A DNA stretch of 64,000 bases, from NCBI RefSeq assembly GCF_008123515.1, contig NZ_VSSR01000027.1, positions 52,065-116,064 on the forward strand, in the 5' to 3' direction. The notes below the pieces were generated by a model. That model was given only the letters and a program-made list of their open reading frames with translations, made no database searches and was not told the DNA's origin. A program made the translations under genes and the position numbers. Source of the DNA: Bradyrhizobium cytisi (GTDB taxonomy: Bacteria > Pseudomonadota > Alphaproteobacteria > Rhizobiales > Xanthobacteraceae). This document shows positions 51,198-60,907 of this stretch, one piece after another (position 1 is the stretch's first letter; the number at the start of each line of letters is the position of its first letter).

Positions 51198-54100
51198 CTA
51201 TTCCGCCGGCGCCGCGAGTGGCTGCGGCTCGGACCGTCGGCGCAGGCGGTCGATCAAGAGGTAAATCACGGGTGTCGTGTACAGCGTCAGAATCTGCGAG
51301 ACGAACAGGCCGCCGATGATGGTGATGCCAAGCGGGCGGCGCAGCTCCGTGCCGGGACCGGTCGCGACCACCAGCGGAATGCCGGCGAACAGCGCCGCCA
51401 TGGTCGTCATCAGGATCGGACGGAAGCGCGCCTGGCAGGCCTCGAAGATGGCTTCCGCCGATGACAGGCCGCGCTGGCGCTCGGCATCGAGCGCGAAGTC
51501 GACCATCATGATGCCGTTCTTCTTGACGATGCCGATCAAGAGGATGATGCCGACGAAGGCGATCACCGTCAGCGGCGTGTTGGTGATTTGCAGCGCGAGC
51601 AGCGCGCCGAGGCCGGCCGAGGGCAGCGTCGAGATGATCGTGAGCGGATGGGCGAGGCTCTCATAGAGCACGCCGAGCACGATATACATCGCGACCAGCG
51701 CGCCGAGGATCAAGAGTGGTTGACGCCCGCTGGTCTTGGCGAAATCGCCGGCATTGCCGTCAAAGCTGCCGCGAATGCCCTCGGGCATGTGCAGCTCGTC
51801 GACCGCACGCTGGATGTTTTGCGTAGCGGCCTGGAGCTCCACGTCCGGCAAGGTGTTGAACGACACCGTGGTCGAGGGCACCGACTGCGAATGATAGACC
51901 GCAAGCGCAGCGAGCCCGCGCGTCGCGTGCACCACGGCGGACAGCGGCACCTGCACGCCGCCAGCGCCGGCGACATAGATGCGCTCGAGGTTGGACGGAT
52001 CGACCTGGAATTTCGGATCGATCTCCAGCACGGTCATGTACTGGTTGCGCTGGGTGTAGATGATCGAGATCTGGCGCTGCGAGAAGGCGTTGTTCAGGGC
52101 ATTGTCGATGTCCTGAACCTTGACGCCAAGCGCTGCTGCCTTCTGGCGGTCGATGTTCAATGTCAGCTGAAGCCCGCCGGGATCGCGGTCGCTGGAAATG
52201 TCGGTGATGCCCTCGACCGTCTCCATCCGCTTGGCCACGATCGGCGCCCACTTCTGGAGCAGGTCGAGGTCGGTGCTTGAGAGCGTGTATTGAAAGTTGG
52301 AATCGCTCTGCCGGCCGCCGGCGCGGACATCCTGGGCAGCAAACATGAAGAGACGGATGCCGGGCACGGGGAACAGTGCCTTCCGCAACCGGTCGATCAC
52401 GACCTGCGTCGAGATGTGGTCGCGCTCCTCGGGCGGCTTCAGGCTGATGAACATGGTGCCGCGGTTGGAGGTCGCCGCGCCCGGGCCCCCGCCTCCGCTG
52501 CCCACGGTCGAGCCGATGCCGGCCACGGCCGGATCCTGCATCACGATGTCGGCGAGGCGCTGCTGCAGGGTCAGCATGGACTGAAACGAGATGTCGGCCG
52601 AGGCGCGCGTCGCGCCGATGACGAAGCCGGAATCATCCGTCGGGAAATAGCCCTTGGGCACCTTGACGTAGAGCATCACCGTCAGGCCGATGGTGGCGAA
52701 GAACACCAGCAGCGTCAGCAGCGGGAACTCCAGCACCGCGCGCAGGGTGCGGGTGTAGAACGAGACGATGCGCGACAGCGAGCCTTCGATCAGGCGGTCG
52801 AACAGCGTGGCGGACCCCGAAGTGGTCTGCCGGATGTAGTGGGCGCAGATCATCGGCGTGACCGTCAGCGACACCAGGGTCGAGACCACGATCGCGAAGG
52901 TCAGCGTCAGCGAGAATTCGCGCAGCAGGCGGCCGACGATGCCGTCCATGAAGATCAGCGGCGTGAACGCGGCGATCAGTGACAGGCTGATCGAGACTAC
53001 GGTGAAGCCAATTTGCTTGGCGCCCTCCAGCGCCGCCTGCATCGGCCGCATGCCGTGCTCGAGATTGCGGAACATGTTCTCAATCATGACGATGGCATCG
53101 TCGACCACGAAGCCGACCGAGATCGCCAGCGCCATCAGCGACAGATTGTCGATCGAGAAGCCGGCGACCCACATCCCGGCGCAGGTGCCGGCCAGCGCCA
53201 GCGGCACCGAGATGCCGGCCGCGACCGTCGGCGTCACGCGGCGCAGGAACACGAACACCACGACCATGACCAGGACGGCGGTCGCCAGCAGCGTCCATTG
53301 CATGTCCATCACGCTGGCGCGGATCGTTGAGGTGCGATCGACCAGGGTGGAGACGTCGACGCCGGCCGGGATCCATTGTTTCAGCGCGGGGATCAGCGCC
53401 TTGACCCGGTCGACCGTGTCGATGACGTTGGCGTCGCCCTGCTTGGTGATCTGGATCAGCACCGCCGGCTGCTTGTTGAACCAGGCGATCGAGCGCGCGT
53501 TGCGGACGGAATCCTCGATGTCGGCGACGTCGGAGAGCCGGACGAAATTTCCGTTCGAGCTCTTGATGACGATGTCGCGGAATTCCTTGGCCGTGCGCAT
53601 CTGCCTGTTCAGCGACAGCGTCTCGCTCTGGCGCTCGCCGTTGAAGATGCCGACGGGACCGAGGGGATTGGCGTTGATGATGGCGGTCCGGACGTTGTCG
53701 GTCGCGATCCCCGCATTCGACAGCGCGACCGGGTTGAGCTGGATCCGCACCGCCGGCTGGTCGGCGCCGCTCACGGTCACGTCGCCCACGCCCGGCACCT
53801 GCGAGATGCGCTGCGCCAGCACCGTGTCGGCGACGTCGTAGATGGCGCTGGCGGACAGCGTCTTGGAGGTCAGCGCGAGCACGAAGACGGGCGCGCCGGC
53901 CGTGTTCGCCTTGCGGAAGCGCGGCAGCGCCGGCAGATCGCTCGGCAGGTCGACCAGCGCGGCGTTGATGGCGGCCTGAACGTCGCGCGCGGCCTTGTCG
54001 ATGTTGCGACCGATGTCGAACTGGAGCTGGATGTTCGCCGTGCCGAGCGATGAGGTCGACGTGATCTGGTTGATGCCTGCGATTTCGCCGAGCCGCCGCT

Positions 54101-54305
54101 CCAGCGGCGCAGCCACGGTTGCAGCCATCACCGACGGATCGGCCCCGGGGCGGTTCGCCGAGACGAAGATGGCGGGGAAGTCGACATTCGGAACCGAGGC
54201 GACGGGCAGGAACTCGTAGGCGACGCCCCCCAGCAGGAACAGCCCGATCGACAGCAGCGTGGTCGCGACGGGGCGGCGGATGAAGGGCTCAGAGATCGAT
54301 ACCAT
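51198..54305 (-). CDS. RND multidrug efflux pump, MdtC type
   Basis: 1035 residues from ATG 54305 (GTG 54308 is an alternative). Twelve-TM inner membrane proton antiporter. Begins SISEPFIRRPVATTLLSIGLFLLGGVAYEFLPVA; the paired acidic proton-relay residues are in GFVVDDAIVMIENM; a second half starts near LLTLLVFFATIGLTVMLYVKVPKGYFP. Starts within the stop of the MdtB-type gene, so translation is coupled. MdtB and MdtC work as a heteromultimer. Confidence 0.92.
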   Translation of the reverse strand: MVSISEPFIRRPVATTLLSIGLFLLGGVAYEFLPVASVPNVDFPAIFVSANRPGADPSVMAATVAAPLERRLGEIAGINQITSTSSLGTANIQLQFDIGRNIDKAARDVQAAINAALVDLPSDLPALPRFRKANTAGAPVFVLALTSKTLSASAIYDVADTVLAQRISQVPGVGDVTVSGADQPAVRIQLNPVALSNAGIATDNVRTAIINANPLGPVGIFNGERQSETLSLNRQMRTAKEFRDIVIKSSNGNFVRLSDVADIEDSVRNARSIAWFNKQPAVLIQITKQGDANVIDTVDRVKALIPALKQWIPAGVDVSTLVDRTSTIRASVMDMQWTLLATAVLVMVVVFVFLRRVTPTVAAGISVPLALAGTCAGMWVAGFSIDNLSLMALAISVGFVVDDAIVMIENMFRNLEHGMRPMQAALEGAKQIGFTVVSISLSLIAAFTPLIFMDGIVGRLLREFSLTLTFAIVVSTLVSLTVTPMICAHYIRQTTSGSATLFDRLIEGSLSRIVSFYTRTLRAVLEFPLLTLLVFFATIGLTVMLYVKVPKGYFPTDDSGFVIGATRASADISFQSMLTLQQRLADIVMQDPAVAGIGSTVGSGGGGPGAATSNRGTMFISLKPPEERDHISTQVVIDRLRKALFPVPGIRLFMFAAQDVRAGGRQSDSNFQYTLSSTDLDLLQKWAPIVAKRMETVEGITDISSDRDPGGLQLTLNIDRQKAAALGVKVQDIDNALNNAFSQRQISIIYTQRNQYMTVLEIDPKFQVDPSNLERIYVAGAGGVQVPLSAVVHATRGLAALAVYHSQSVPSTTVSFNTLPDVELQAATQNIQRAVDELHMPEGIRGSFDGNAGDFAKTSGRQPLLILGALVAMYIVLGVLYESLAHPLTIISTLPSAGLGALLALQITNTPLTVIAFVGIILLIGIVKKNGIMMVDFALDAERQRGLSSAEAIFEACQARFRPILMTTMAALFAGIPLVVATGPGTELRRPLGITIIGGLFVSQILTLYTTPVIYLLIDRLRRRSEPQPLAAPAE

Positions 54306-57300
54306 CACTGCATCCCCTCGGTCGCGCCGGCCGTGGGCGGCGCGTCGGGCTCGGGCGGCGGCAGCGCCTGCTCGAGGCGGCGGTTGATGCGGTCGAGCGC
54401 GAGGTAGATCACGGGCGTGGTGTAGAGCGTCAGCAGCTGGCTCAGCAGCAGGCCGCCGATGATGGAGATGCCGAGCGGAAAGCGCAGCTCGGCGCCGGTG
54501 CCGCTCTCGATCGCCAGCGGCAGCGCGCCGAACAGCGCGGCCAGTGTCGTCATCATGATCGGGCGGAAGCGCAACAGACAGGCCTGCACGATCGCCTCAT
54601 GCGCCGGCATGCCCTGCCCGCGCTCGGCCTCCAGAGCGAAGTCGATCATCATGATCGCGTTCTTCTTGACGATGCCCATCAGCAGGATGATGCCGATCAG
54701 GCCGATGACCGAGAGATCCTGTCCGCACAGGATCAGCGCCAGGATGGCGCCAACGCCGGCCGAGGGCAGTGTCGAGAGGATCGTGATCGGGTGGATGTAG
54801 CTCTCGTAGAGCACGCCCAGCACGATGTAGATCGTGATCACGGCGGCGAGCAACAGCCAGGGCTGGCCGGCGAGCGCCTTGGCGAACTCGGCGGCATCGC
54901 CGGCATAGACGCCGACGATGCTGTTGGGCATCTCGATCCGGGTCTCGATCGCCTTGACCGCCTCGACGGCGTCGCCGAGCGCGGCGCCCGGCGCGAGGTT
55001 GAAGCTGAGCGAGATCGCCGGGAATTGCGCCTGGTGCGAGATTGCAAGCGGCGCCGTGGTGCGCTTCAGCGTGGCTACCGCATCGAGCGGCACCTGGGCG
55101 TTTGGCGCGCCGACGAGGGCGCTGCTGGCGCCGCCCGGCAGGTACAGTTTTGACAGGATCGAGGGATCACGCTGGTACATCGGCAGCGCCTCCAGCACCA
55201 CGCGGTACTGGTTGGCCTGGCCGTAGATGGTCGAGATCTGCCGCTGGGCAAAGGCGTCGTTCAGCGTGTCGGTGATGGCTTGCAGGCTGACACCGAGCTG
55301 GCCGGCGCGGGTGCGGTCGACGTCGAGCTGCGCGCGCAGGCCGCCTTCCTGGGCTTCCGAGGAGACGTCGCGGAACAGGGGATCGCGCCGCATCTCGTCG
55401 ACGAGCTTCTTCGCCCATTCCGACACCAGCGTCGCGTCGGTCCCGGTCAACGTGTACTGGTATTGCGAGCGGCTCGACTGGGTCGATATCTGCACGTCCT
55501 GCACCGGCTGGAAGTAGACGGTCATGCCGGGGATACCGGAGACCTTGTCCTTCAACCGGGCAATGACCGCGCTGACATCGTCGCGCCGCTCGCCGCGCGG
55601 CTTCAGCGTCATGACGAGGCGCCCGACATTGGTGGTCGGGTTGACCGAGCCCGCGCCGATCACCGAGACCACGCCGGTTACGTCAGGATCGGCCTTGATG
55701 GCGTCGGCGGCGTCGGCCTGCCGCTTTTGCATCTCTCCGAAAGACACATCGGGCCCGGCTTCCGTCACCGCCGTGATCGAGGCGGTGTCCTGCAGCGGCA
55801 GAAAACCCTTGGGCGCGACGACGTAGAGGACCAGGGTCGCGGCCAGCGTCGCAAAGGTCACGACCAGCGTGGTGCGCTGATGCCGCAACACCACGAGCAG
55901 CGTGCGGTGGTAGAACTCGACGGTACGGTCGATGAAGCGGCTGACGGCGGCCAGCCCCGGCACCGCGAACTCCTCATGGGCGTGCTTAAGCAGCCGCGAG
56001 CACATCATCGGCGTCAGCGTCAGCGACACCACGGCCGAGGTCACCACCGCGATCGTCAAGGTCAGTGCGAATTCGCGGAACATGCGGCCCACGAGGCCTG
56101 ACATGAACAGCAGCGGAATGAACACTGCGATCAGCGACACCGTCAGTGAGATCACGGTGAAGCCGATCTCGCTGGCGCCCTTCAGCGAGGCCTGCATCGC
56201 GCTGTCGCCGTTCTCCATGTGGCGGACGATGTTCTCGATCATGACGATGGCATCGTCGACGACGAAGCCGGTGCCGATCGTGAGCGCCATCAGCGACAGG
56301 TTGTCGAGGCTGAAGCCGGCAAAATACATGATGCCGAAGCTCGTGATCAGCGACAGCGGCAGCGCGACGCCCGCGATCAGCGTGGCGCGCAGCGAGCGCA
56401 GGAACAACAGCACCACCAGCGTCACTAGCACCACGCTGAGGACCAGCGTGAACTGCACGTCGTGGACCGAGGCGCGAATGGTGACGGTGCGGTCGGAGAC
56501 GATGGTCAGGTTCACGCCGGCCGGAATCGCACGCTGGACTTTCGGGATCTCGGCGCGGATCTGGCTGACGACGTCGATGACGTTGGCGCCGGGCTGGCGC
56601 TGGATGTCGATGATGACGGCCGGCGTGCCCTGGTACCAGCCGCCGGTGCGGTCGTTCTCGAGCCCGTCGACGATCTGGGCGACGTCGGCGATCGTGACCG
56701 GCGAACCGTTGCGATAGGCGATGATGATGGGACGGTAGGCCTCCGCGGCGGCGATCTGGTCGTTGGCCGCGATGGTGTAGGCTTGCTGGGCGCCGTCGAG
56801 CGAGCCCTTCGGCCCGGAGACGTTGGCATTGGCGATGGCGGCGCGCAGATCTTCCATCGCGATGCCGTAGGCAGCGAGCCGCGCCAGGTCCGCCTGGATG
56901 CGCACGGCCGGCTTCAGCCCGCCGAGCACGGACACACGGCCGACGCCGGAGATCTGGCTCAGCCGCTGCGCCAGCAGCGTATCCGCAATGTCGCTCATCG
57001 CGCGGAGCGAGATCGTGTCCGAGCGCAGCGCCAGCGTCATGACCGGCGCGTCCGCCGGGTTCACCTTGGCGTAGGTCGGCGGATACGGCAGCGTCTTCGG
57101 CAAGACGCCTGCGGCCGCGTTGATCGCGGCCTGCACGTCCTGGGTCGCGCCGTCGATGTCGCGGTTGAGGTCGAACTGCAGCGAGATCTGGCTGACGCCG
57201 AACGAGCTCGTCGAGTTCATCGCCGTCAGCGACGGAATCTGCCCGAGCTGCCGCTCCAGGGGCGCAGTGATCAGCGAGGCGATCACGTCGGGGCTCGCGC

Positions 57301-57457
57301 CGGGCAACTGCGTCGAGACCTGCACGGTCGGGAAATCGACCTGCGGCAGCGCCGAGACCGGCAGCGCGAAATAGCCGAGCGCCCCGCCGATCAGCAGGGC
57401 AATGCCGAGCAGCGAGGTCGCGATCGGCCGGCGGATGAAGGGTTCGGAGACACCCAT
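54305..57457 (-). CDS. RND multidrug efflux pump, MdtB type
   Basis: 1050 residues. Begins MGVSEPFIRRPIATSLLGIALLIGGALGYFALPVSALPQVDFPTV; the proton-relay pair lies in GFVVDDAIVMIENIV; the family ending YTTPVIYLALDRINRR is present. Third gene of the efflux operon, 36 bp after the adaptor gene. Exports drugs or bile-like compounds across the envelope with the adaptor and outer membrane channel encoded upstream. Confidence 0.92.
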   Translation of the reverse strand: MGVSEPFIRRPIATSLLGIALLIGGALGYFALPVSALPQVDFPTVQVSTQLPGASPDVIASLITAPLERQLGQIPSLTAMNSTSSFGVSQISLQFDLNRDIDGATQDVQAAINAAAGVLPKTLPYPPTYAKVNPADAPVMTLALRSDTISLRAMSDIADTLLAQRLSQISGVGRVSVLGGLKPAVRIQADLARLAAYGIAMEDLRAAIANANVSGPKGSLDGAQQAYTIAANDQIAAAEAYRPIIIAYRNGSPVTIADVAQIVDGLENDRTGGWYQGTPAVIIDIQRQPGANVIDVVSQIRAEIPKVQRAIPAGVNLTIVSDRTVTIRASVHDVQFTLVLSVVLVTLVVLLFLRSLRATLIAGVALPLSLITSFGIMYFAGFSLDNLSLMALTIGTGFVVDDAIVMIENIVRHMENGDSAMQASLKGASEIGFTVISLTVSLIAVFIPLLFMSGLVGRMFREFALTLTIAVVTSAVVSLTLTPMMCSRLLKHAHEEFAVPGLAAVSRFIDRTVEFYHRTLLVVLRHQRTTLVVTFATLAATLVLYVVAPKGFLPLQDTASITAVTEAGPDVSFGEMQKRQADAADAIKADPDVTGVVSVIGAGSVNPTTNVGRLVMTLKPRGERRDDVSAVIARLKDKVSGIPGMTVYFQPVQDVQISTQSSRSQYQYTLTGTDATLVSEWAKKLVDEMRRDPLFRDVSSEAQEGGLRAQLDVDRTRAGQLGVSLQAITDTLNDAFAQRQISTIYGQANQYRVVLEALPMYQRDPSILSKLYLPGGASSALVGAPNAQVPLDAVATLKRTTAPLAISHQAQFPAISLSFNLAPGAALGDAVEAVKAIETRIEMPNSIVGVYAGDAAEFAKALAGQPWLLLAAVITIYIVLGVLYESYIHPITILSTLPSAGVGAILALILCGQDLSVIGLIGIILLMGIVKKNAIMMIDFALEAERGQGMPAHEAIVQACLLRFRPIMMTTLAALFGALPLAIESGTGAELRFPLGISIIGGLLLSQLLTLYTTPVIYLALDRINRRLEQALPPPEPDAPPTAGATEGMQ

Positions 57458-57493
57458 GAGATGCGCCTGCCGCTCAGGCGGCTGTTGCCGGGA

Positions 57494-58876
57494 TCATGGC
57501 TGCTTGGCTCCAGGTCCCGATGGTTGAGCCCCCGGCCCCGGCGCCGGGCCCGTCTGGCCCTTCTGGTCGCCCTCACTGCTGCTCCGCTTGGCGCGGTGCT
57601 CGCCGTCCTTGCCCTGTCCGTCCTTCTGGCCGTCCGGCGCGCGCGTGCGCTTGCGCGGGGCGAGATCGGCCGACGGCGTCTGCTCGTCGCGGCCAATGAT
57701 GACCTTGGAGCCGTCAGACAGATTGGCGAAGCCCGTGGTGACGACCTTGTCGTTCGCGGTGAGGCCGCTGGCAATGACCGCATCATGCTCGTTCTGCTGC
57801 GTCACCGTCACGGGCTTGGCCGAGACGATGTCGCCCTCGCCGATGACATAGCTGAACGTGCCGATCGGTCCGCGCTGTACCGCCGATGTCGGCACCACCA
57901 GCGCCTGCGACAGGGTTTCGACCTTGAGGCGGACATTGACGAACTGGCCGGGCCAAAGCTGGTAGTTGGCGTTGGGGAATTCGGCCTTGAGCTTGAGCGT
58001 GCCGGTGGTCTGGTCGACCTGGTTGTCGATGCCGGTGAGCTTGCCGGTGTCGATCACGGTGACGCCGTCATTGCCGAACACGTCGACCGCGAGCACGCCT
58101 TTGGCGGCGGCAGCATTGACGCGCATGATCTGCTGCTGCGGCAGGCTGAACCACACCGCGATCGGCTGCAATTGCGTGATGACGACGAGGCCGGTGGTGT
58201 CGGCGGCGTGGATGATGTTGCCCTGGTCGACCTGGCGCAGGCCGGCACGGCCTGACAGCGGCGCCACGATCTTGGTGTAGCTCAGCGTCGCCGCCGCATT
58301 GTCGATCGACGCCTGGTCGGCCTTGACCAGCGCCTCGGTCTGCGCGACCGCCGCGCGCTGGGTGTCGGCCTGCTGCTTCGAGCCGGCATTGGACGCCGCG
58401 AGCTGCTCGTAGCGCGTCAGATCGATGCGCTGATTGGCGAGCTGGGCTTCGTCCTGGGCCTTCTTGGCGACGGCCTGGTCATAGGTCGCCTGGTAGAGCG
58501 CCGGGTCGATCTCGCCGAGCACGTCGCCCTTCTTGACGTCCTGGCCTTCCGTGAACTTCACCGCGATCAGCTTGCCGTCGACCTGCGAGCGCACGGTGAC
58601 CGTGTTGAGCGCGCGGATCGCGCCGACGCCGTCGAGATAGACCGGCACGTCCTGGACCTTGGGCGTCGCCGCCAGCACCGGCACCGGCAGATCGGGCCTC
58701 TGCTGGTTGCGACCGTTCCCCGCCTGCTGCGGCTGCTGGTGCATCACGGTCCAGCCGAGATAGCCGAGGCCGCCGAGGATCGCGAGCGTGATCAGGGTCA
58801 TGACGAAGCCGCGGCCGCGCGACTTTTTCGCCGTCCCGGCTTTCGCGTTGTCCTTCATATCCGGCTTAAAGAGCAT
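57494..58876 (-). CDS. RND efflux periplasmic adaptor (MdtA type)
   Basis: 460 residues from ATG 58876 (GGAG 10 nt upstream); ATG 58858 is possible. N-terminal anchor GFVMTLITLAILGGLGYLGWTVM, lipoyl halves VRSQVDGKLIAVKFTEGQDVKKGDVLGEIDP and LSYTKIVAPLSGRAGLRQVDQGNII, and an alpha-hairpin between them. A Gly/Pro/Lys-rich tail of about 50 residues at the C-terminus is unusual in length. Bridges pump and outer membrane channel. Overlaps the outer membrane protein gene by 11 bp. Confidence 0.92.
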   Translation of the reverse strand: MLFKPDMKDNAKAGTAKKSRGRGFVMTLITLAILGGLGYLGWTVMHQQPQQAGNGRNQQRPDLPVPVLAATPKVQDVPVYLDGVGAIRALNTVTVRSQVDGKLIAVKFTEGQDVKKGDVLGEIDPALYQATYDQAVAKKAQDEAQLANQRIDLTRYEQLAASNAGSKQQADTQRAAVAQTEALVKADQASIDNAAATLSYTKIVAPLSGRAGLRQVDQGNIIHAADTTGLVVITQLQPIAVWFSLPQQQIMRVNAAAAKGVLAVDVFGNDGVTVIDTGKLTGIDNQVDQTTGTLKLKAEFPNANYQLWPGQFVNVRLKVETLSQALVVPTSAVQRGPIGTFSYVIGEGDIVSAKPVTVTQQNEHDAVIASGLTANDKVVTTGFANLSDGSKVIIGRDEQTPSADLAPRKRTRAPDGQKDGQGKDGEHRAKRSSSEGDQKGQTGPAPGPGAQPSGPGAKQP

Positions 58877-60341
58877 TGACCGGTTTCTCCATTCGCGGCT
58901 CCCAGCCGCCGCCGAGCGCCTGATACAGGCTGACAATGGCAAGAAGGCGTGCGAGCTGCGCCTGCGCCAGCGTGTCTTCGGCCTGGAATAGCGTCAGCTG
59001 GGTGTTGAGCACGGTCACGATATCGGCGGTGCCGGCACGCAATTGCTGCTCGGCGAGGTCGAAGGCGCGCTGCGAGGCGTTGACGACATCGCGCTGCAAT
59101 TGCAGCTTGATCGTGGTCTGCTTGATCGAGAACAGCGCGTTGTCGACGTCGGTGAAGGCCTGGACGATGGTCTTGCGGTAGGTCTGGAGCAACTCCTCCT
59201 GCCGCGCCTTGGCGTACTCGAAATTGCCGAGGATCTTGCCGCCGTCGAAGATCGGCTGGGTTGCGCTGCCGACCAGCTGGAAGAACGCCGCATGCGGCTG
59301 AAATAGCGACACCAGTGCCGAGCTCTGATAACCGCCATTGCCGGTGAGCTGGATGGTCGGGAAAAACTGCGCGCGGGCGTTGCCGATATTGGCGGTCGCC
59401 GAGGCGAGCTGCGCTTCCTGCCGGCGGATGTCGGGCCGCTGCGTCAGCAGCTCCGACGGCAGCCCCGGGGTGACGCGCGGGATCGCGATCCGGTCCAGCG
59501 AGCCGCCCGCGACGCGCACGCTCTCCGGTGGCCGCGACACCAGCACCGCCAGCGCATTGGTGTTCTGGTCGAGCGTCTGCCGCAGTGGCGGCACCAGCGC
59601 CTTCTGGTTGGCCAGCACGCTCTCCTGCTGGGCGACGTCGAGATCGGTGCCGGTGCCGGCCTTGCGGCGCTCGCGGATGGCATCGAGGATGCGCTGCGCG
59701 CTCGCAATATTGCGCTGGGCGGTGCGCAAGCGATCCTGCGAGGACAGCACCTGGAAATAGGCATTGGCGACGGCTGCGAGCGTCGTTAGCGCGACGGTGT
59801 CGCGGTCGAACCGGCTGGCATTGGCGGTCTCCTCCGCCGTCTGCAGCGCGTCGCGGTTCTGGCCCCAGAAATCGAGCTGGTAGCTGGCGCTCAGCGACGC
59901 GGAGTAGTTGACAACCTCACGGCCGCCATTGGTCAGGCCCGATGCGCTCGAGCCGGATGTGCGCGAATAGGTCTCCGAACCGCCTCCCGACAGGCTCGGC
60001 AACAGCGCTGCGCCCGCCTGGCGCGCCTGGGCGTCAGCTTCGACAATCCGCGAGACCGCGGCGGCGATGTCGAGGTTGACGGTCTGCGCCTCCTCCATCA
60101 GCTGCGTCAGTTCAGTCGAGCGGAAGCCGCGCCACCAATCCAGCGTCGGCGGCGCGTCCGCCTTCCCGGCATACTTGTATTGCGTGGGGACATCGAGCGC
60201 GGGATCTGGAAGGTCCTGGGTCAGCACACAGGCGCCCGAGCTCGACGCCAGGCAGACCACGGCGAACGTACGCAGCGTTTGGGACGCAAGCTCGAGGAAG
60301 TGCCGCTTGGCGACGGCCGGAACCCGCTGTGTCACATCCAC
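58866..60341 (-). CDS. NodT/OprM-type efflux outer membrane lipoprotein
   Basis: 491 residues. N-terminal signal with TLRTFAVVCLASSSGAC; the cysteine gives a weak lipobox (SGAC). LDWWRGFRSTELTQLMEEA and DFWGQNRDALQTAEE are typical of the NodT/OprM family, as is RPDIRRQEAQLASATANIGNARAQFFP and GGWEP at the end. First gene of the efflux operon, so all four components of a tripartite pump are encoded together. Confidence 0.93.
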   Translation of the reverse strand: MDVTQRVPAVAKRHFLELASQTLRTFAVVCLASSSGACVLTQDLPDPALDVPTQYKYAGKADAPPTLDWWRGFRSTELTQLMEEAQTVNLDIAAAVSRIVEADAQARQAGAALLPSLSGGGSETYSRTSGSSASGLTNGGREVVNYSASLSASYQLDFWGQNRDALQTAEETANASRFDRDTVALTTLAAVANAYFQVLSSQDRLRTAQRNIASAQRILDAIRERRKAGTGTDLDVAQQESVLANQKALVPPLRQTLDQNTNALAVLVSRPPESVRVAGGSLDRIAIPRVTPGLPSELLTQRPDIRRQEAQLASATANIGNARAQFFPTIQLTGNGGYQSSALVSLFQPHAAFFQLVGSATQPIFDGGKILGNFEYAKARQEELLQTYRKTIVQAFTDVDNALFSIKQTTIKLQLQRDVVNASQRAFDLAEQQLRAGTADIVTVLNTQLTLFQAEDTLAQAQLARLLAIVSLYQALGGGWEPRMEKPVNAL

Positions 60342-60481
60342 CCCCTGCCGGGCAGATCACACCGCCACCGCGCGGCCGGATTAGCCGATTCGCGGACGGA
60401 CGGCCGGAGGCCTTTCTGTAACTCGTTCACGGCGTGATGCTTTCTGCGGGACCTGAGATTCATCCTAGCCGGGCGCGGAAC

Positions 60482-60498
60482 TGCGGGACAGTCCCGCA
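60482..60498. promoter_or_regulatory. 17-bp palindrome upstream of efflux operon
   Basis: TGCGGGAC-A-GTCCCGCA, perfect 8-bp arms around one base, 141 bp upstream of the outer membrane gene. Size and symmetry fit an operator of a TetR-type repressor, which often controls RND operons; no such regulator gene is present in the window. Confidence 0.5.
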
Positions 60499-60633
60499 CC
60501 TGCGAAAAGCACACCTGATCGCCCCCGGGGTCTGGACGATGAAAATACAAAAAACCACTGTCTTGCAGCGGCTTTTTGATTTGTCGCGTCATTCCGAAGC
60601 GCGTTCAAGCTTACCAAGATTTCATGTGATATT

Positions 60634-60675
60634 GCGGCCACACTGGCCGCGAGACCAGCAAAGGCGGCCTTTGCT
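60634..60675. promoter_or_regulatory. Two adjacent perfect hairpins
   Basis: GCGGCCA/TGGCCGC (60634-60650) and AGCAAAGG/CCTTTGCT (60657-60675), each with a 3-nt loop, in the region between the efflux operon and cfa. Could be operator sites or an attenuator; not assignable to one gene. Confidence 0.4.
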
Positions 60676-60907
60676 CCACTGAAACCTGCGCCGCAACGGA
60701 CCGTAGCTTGTTTCACACAAGGCAGGACACTTTCAGACATGCGCATCGCGGTCGTCCGCGGCGAAACCATCTTGGCGGCTGGCAAATCGCACAGCTATAT
60801 TACCAGTCGCTGACCGCATGCAGGGCGCGCTCGGGTCTGGCGACATGGTGAGTTGGGCGCGGCCGGCTTGCTGTCGGACAATATCCGTTCAATTGATGGA
60901 TTTTCCG

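Larger units (their letters stand above)
60342..60907. other. Regulatory region between efflux operon and cfa
   Basis: About 565 bp with no convincing gene. Contains the divergent promoters, a perfect palindrome (60482-60498) and two adjacent hairpins (60634-60675). Confidence 0.55.
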
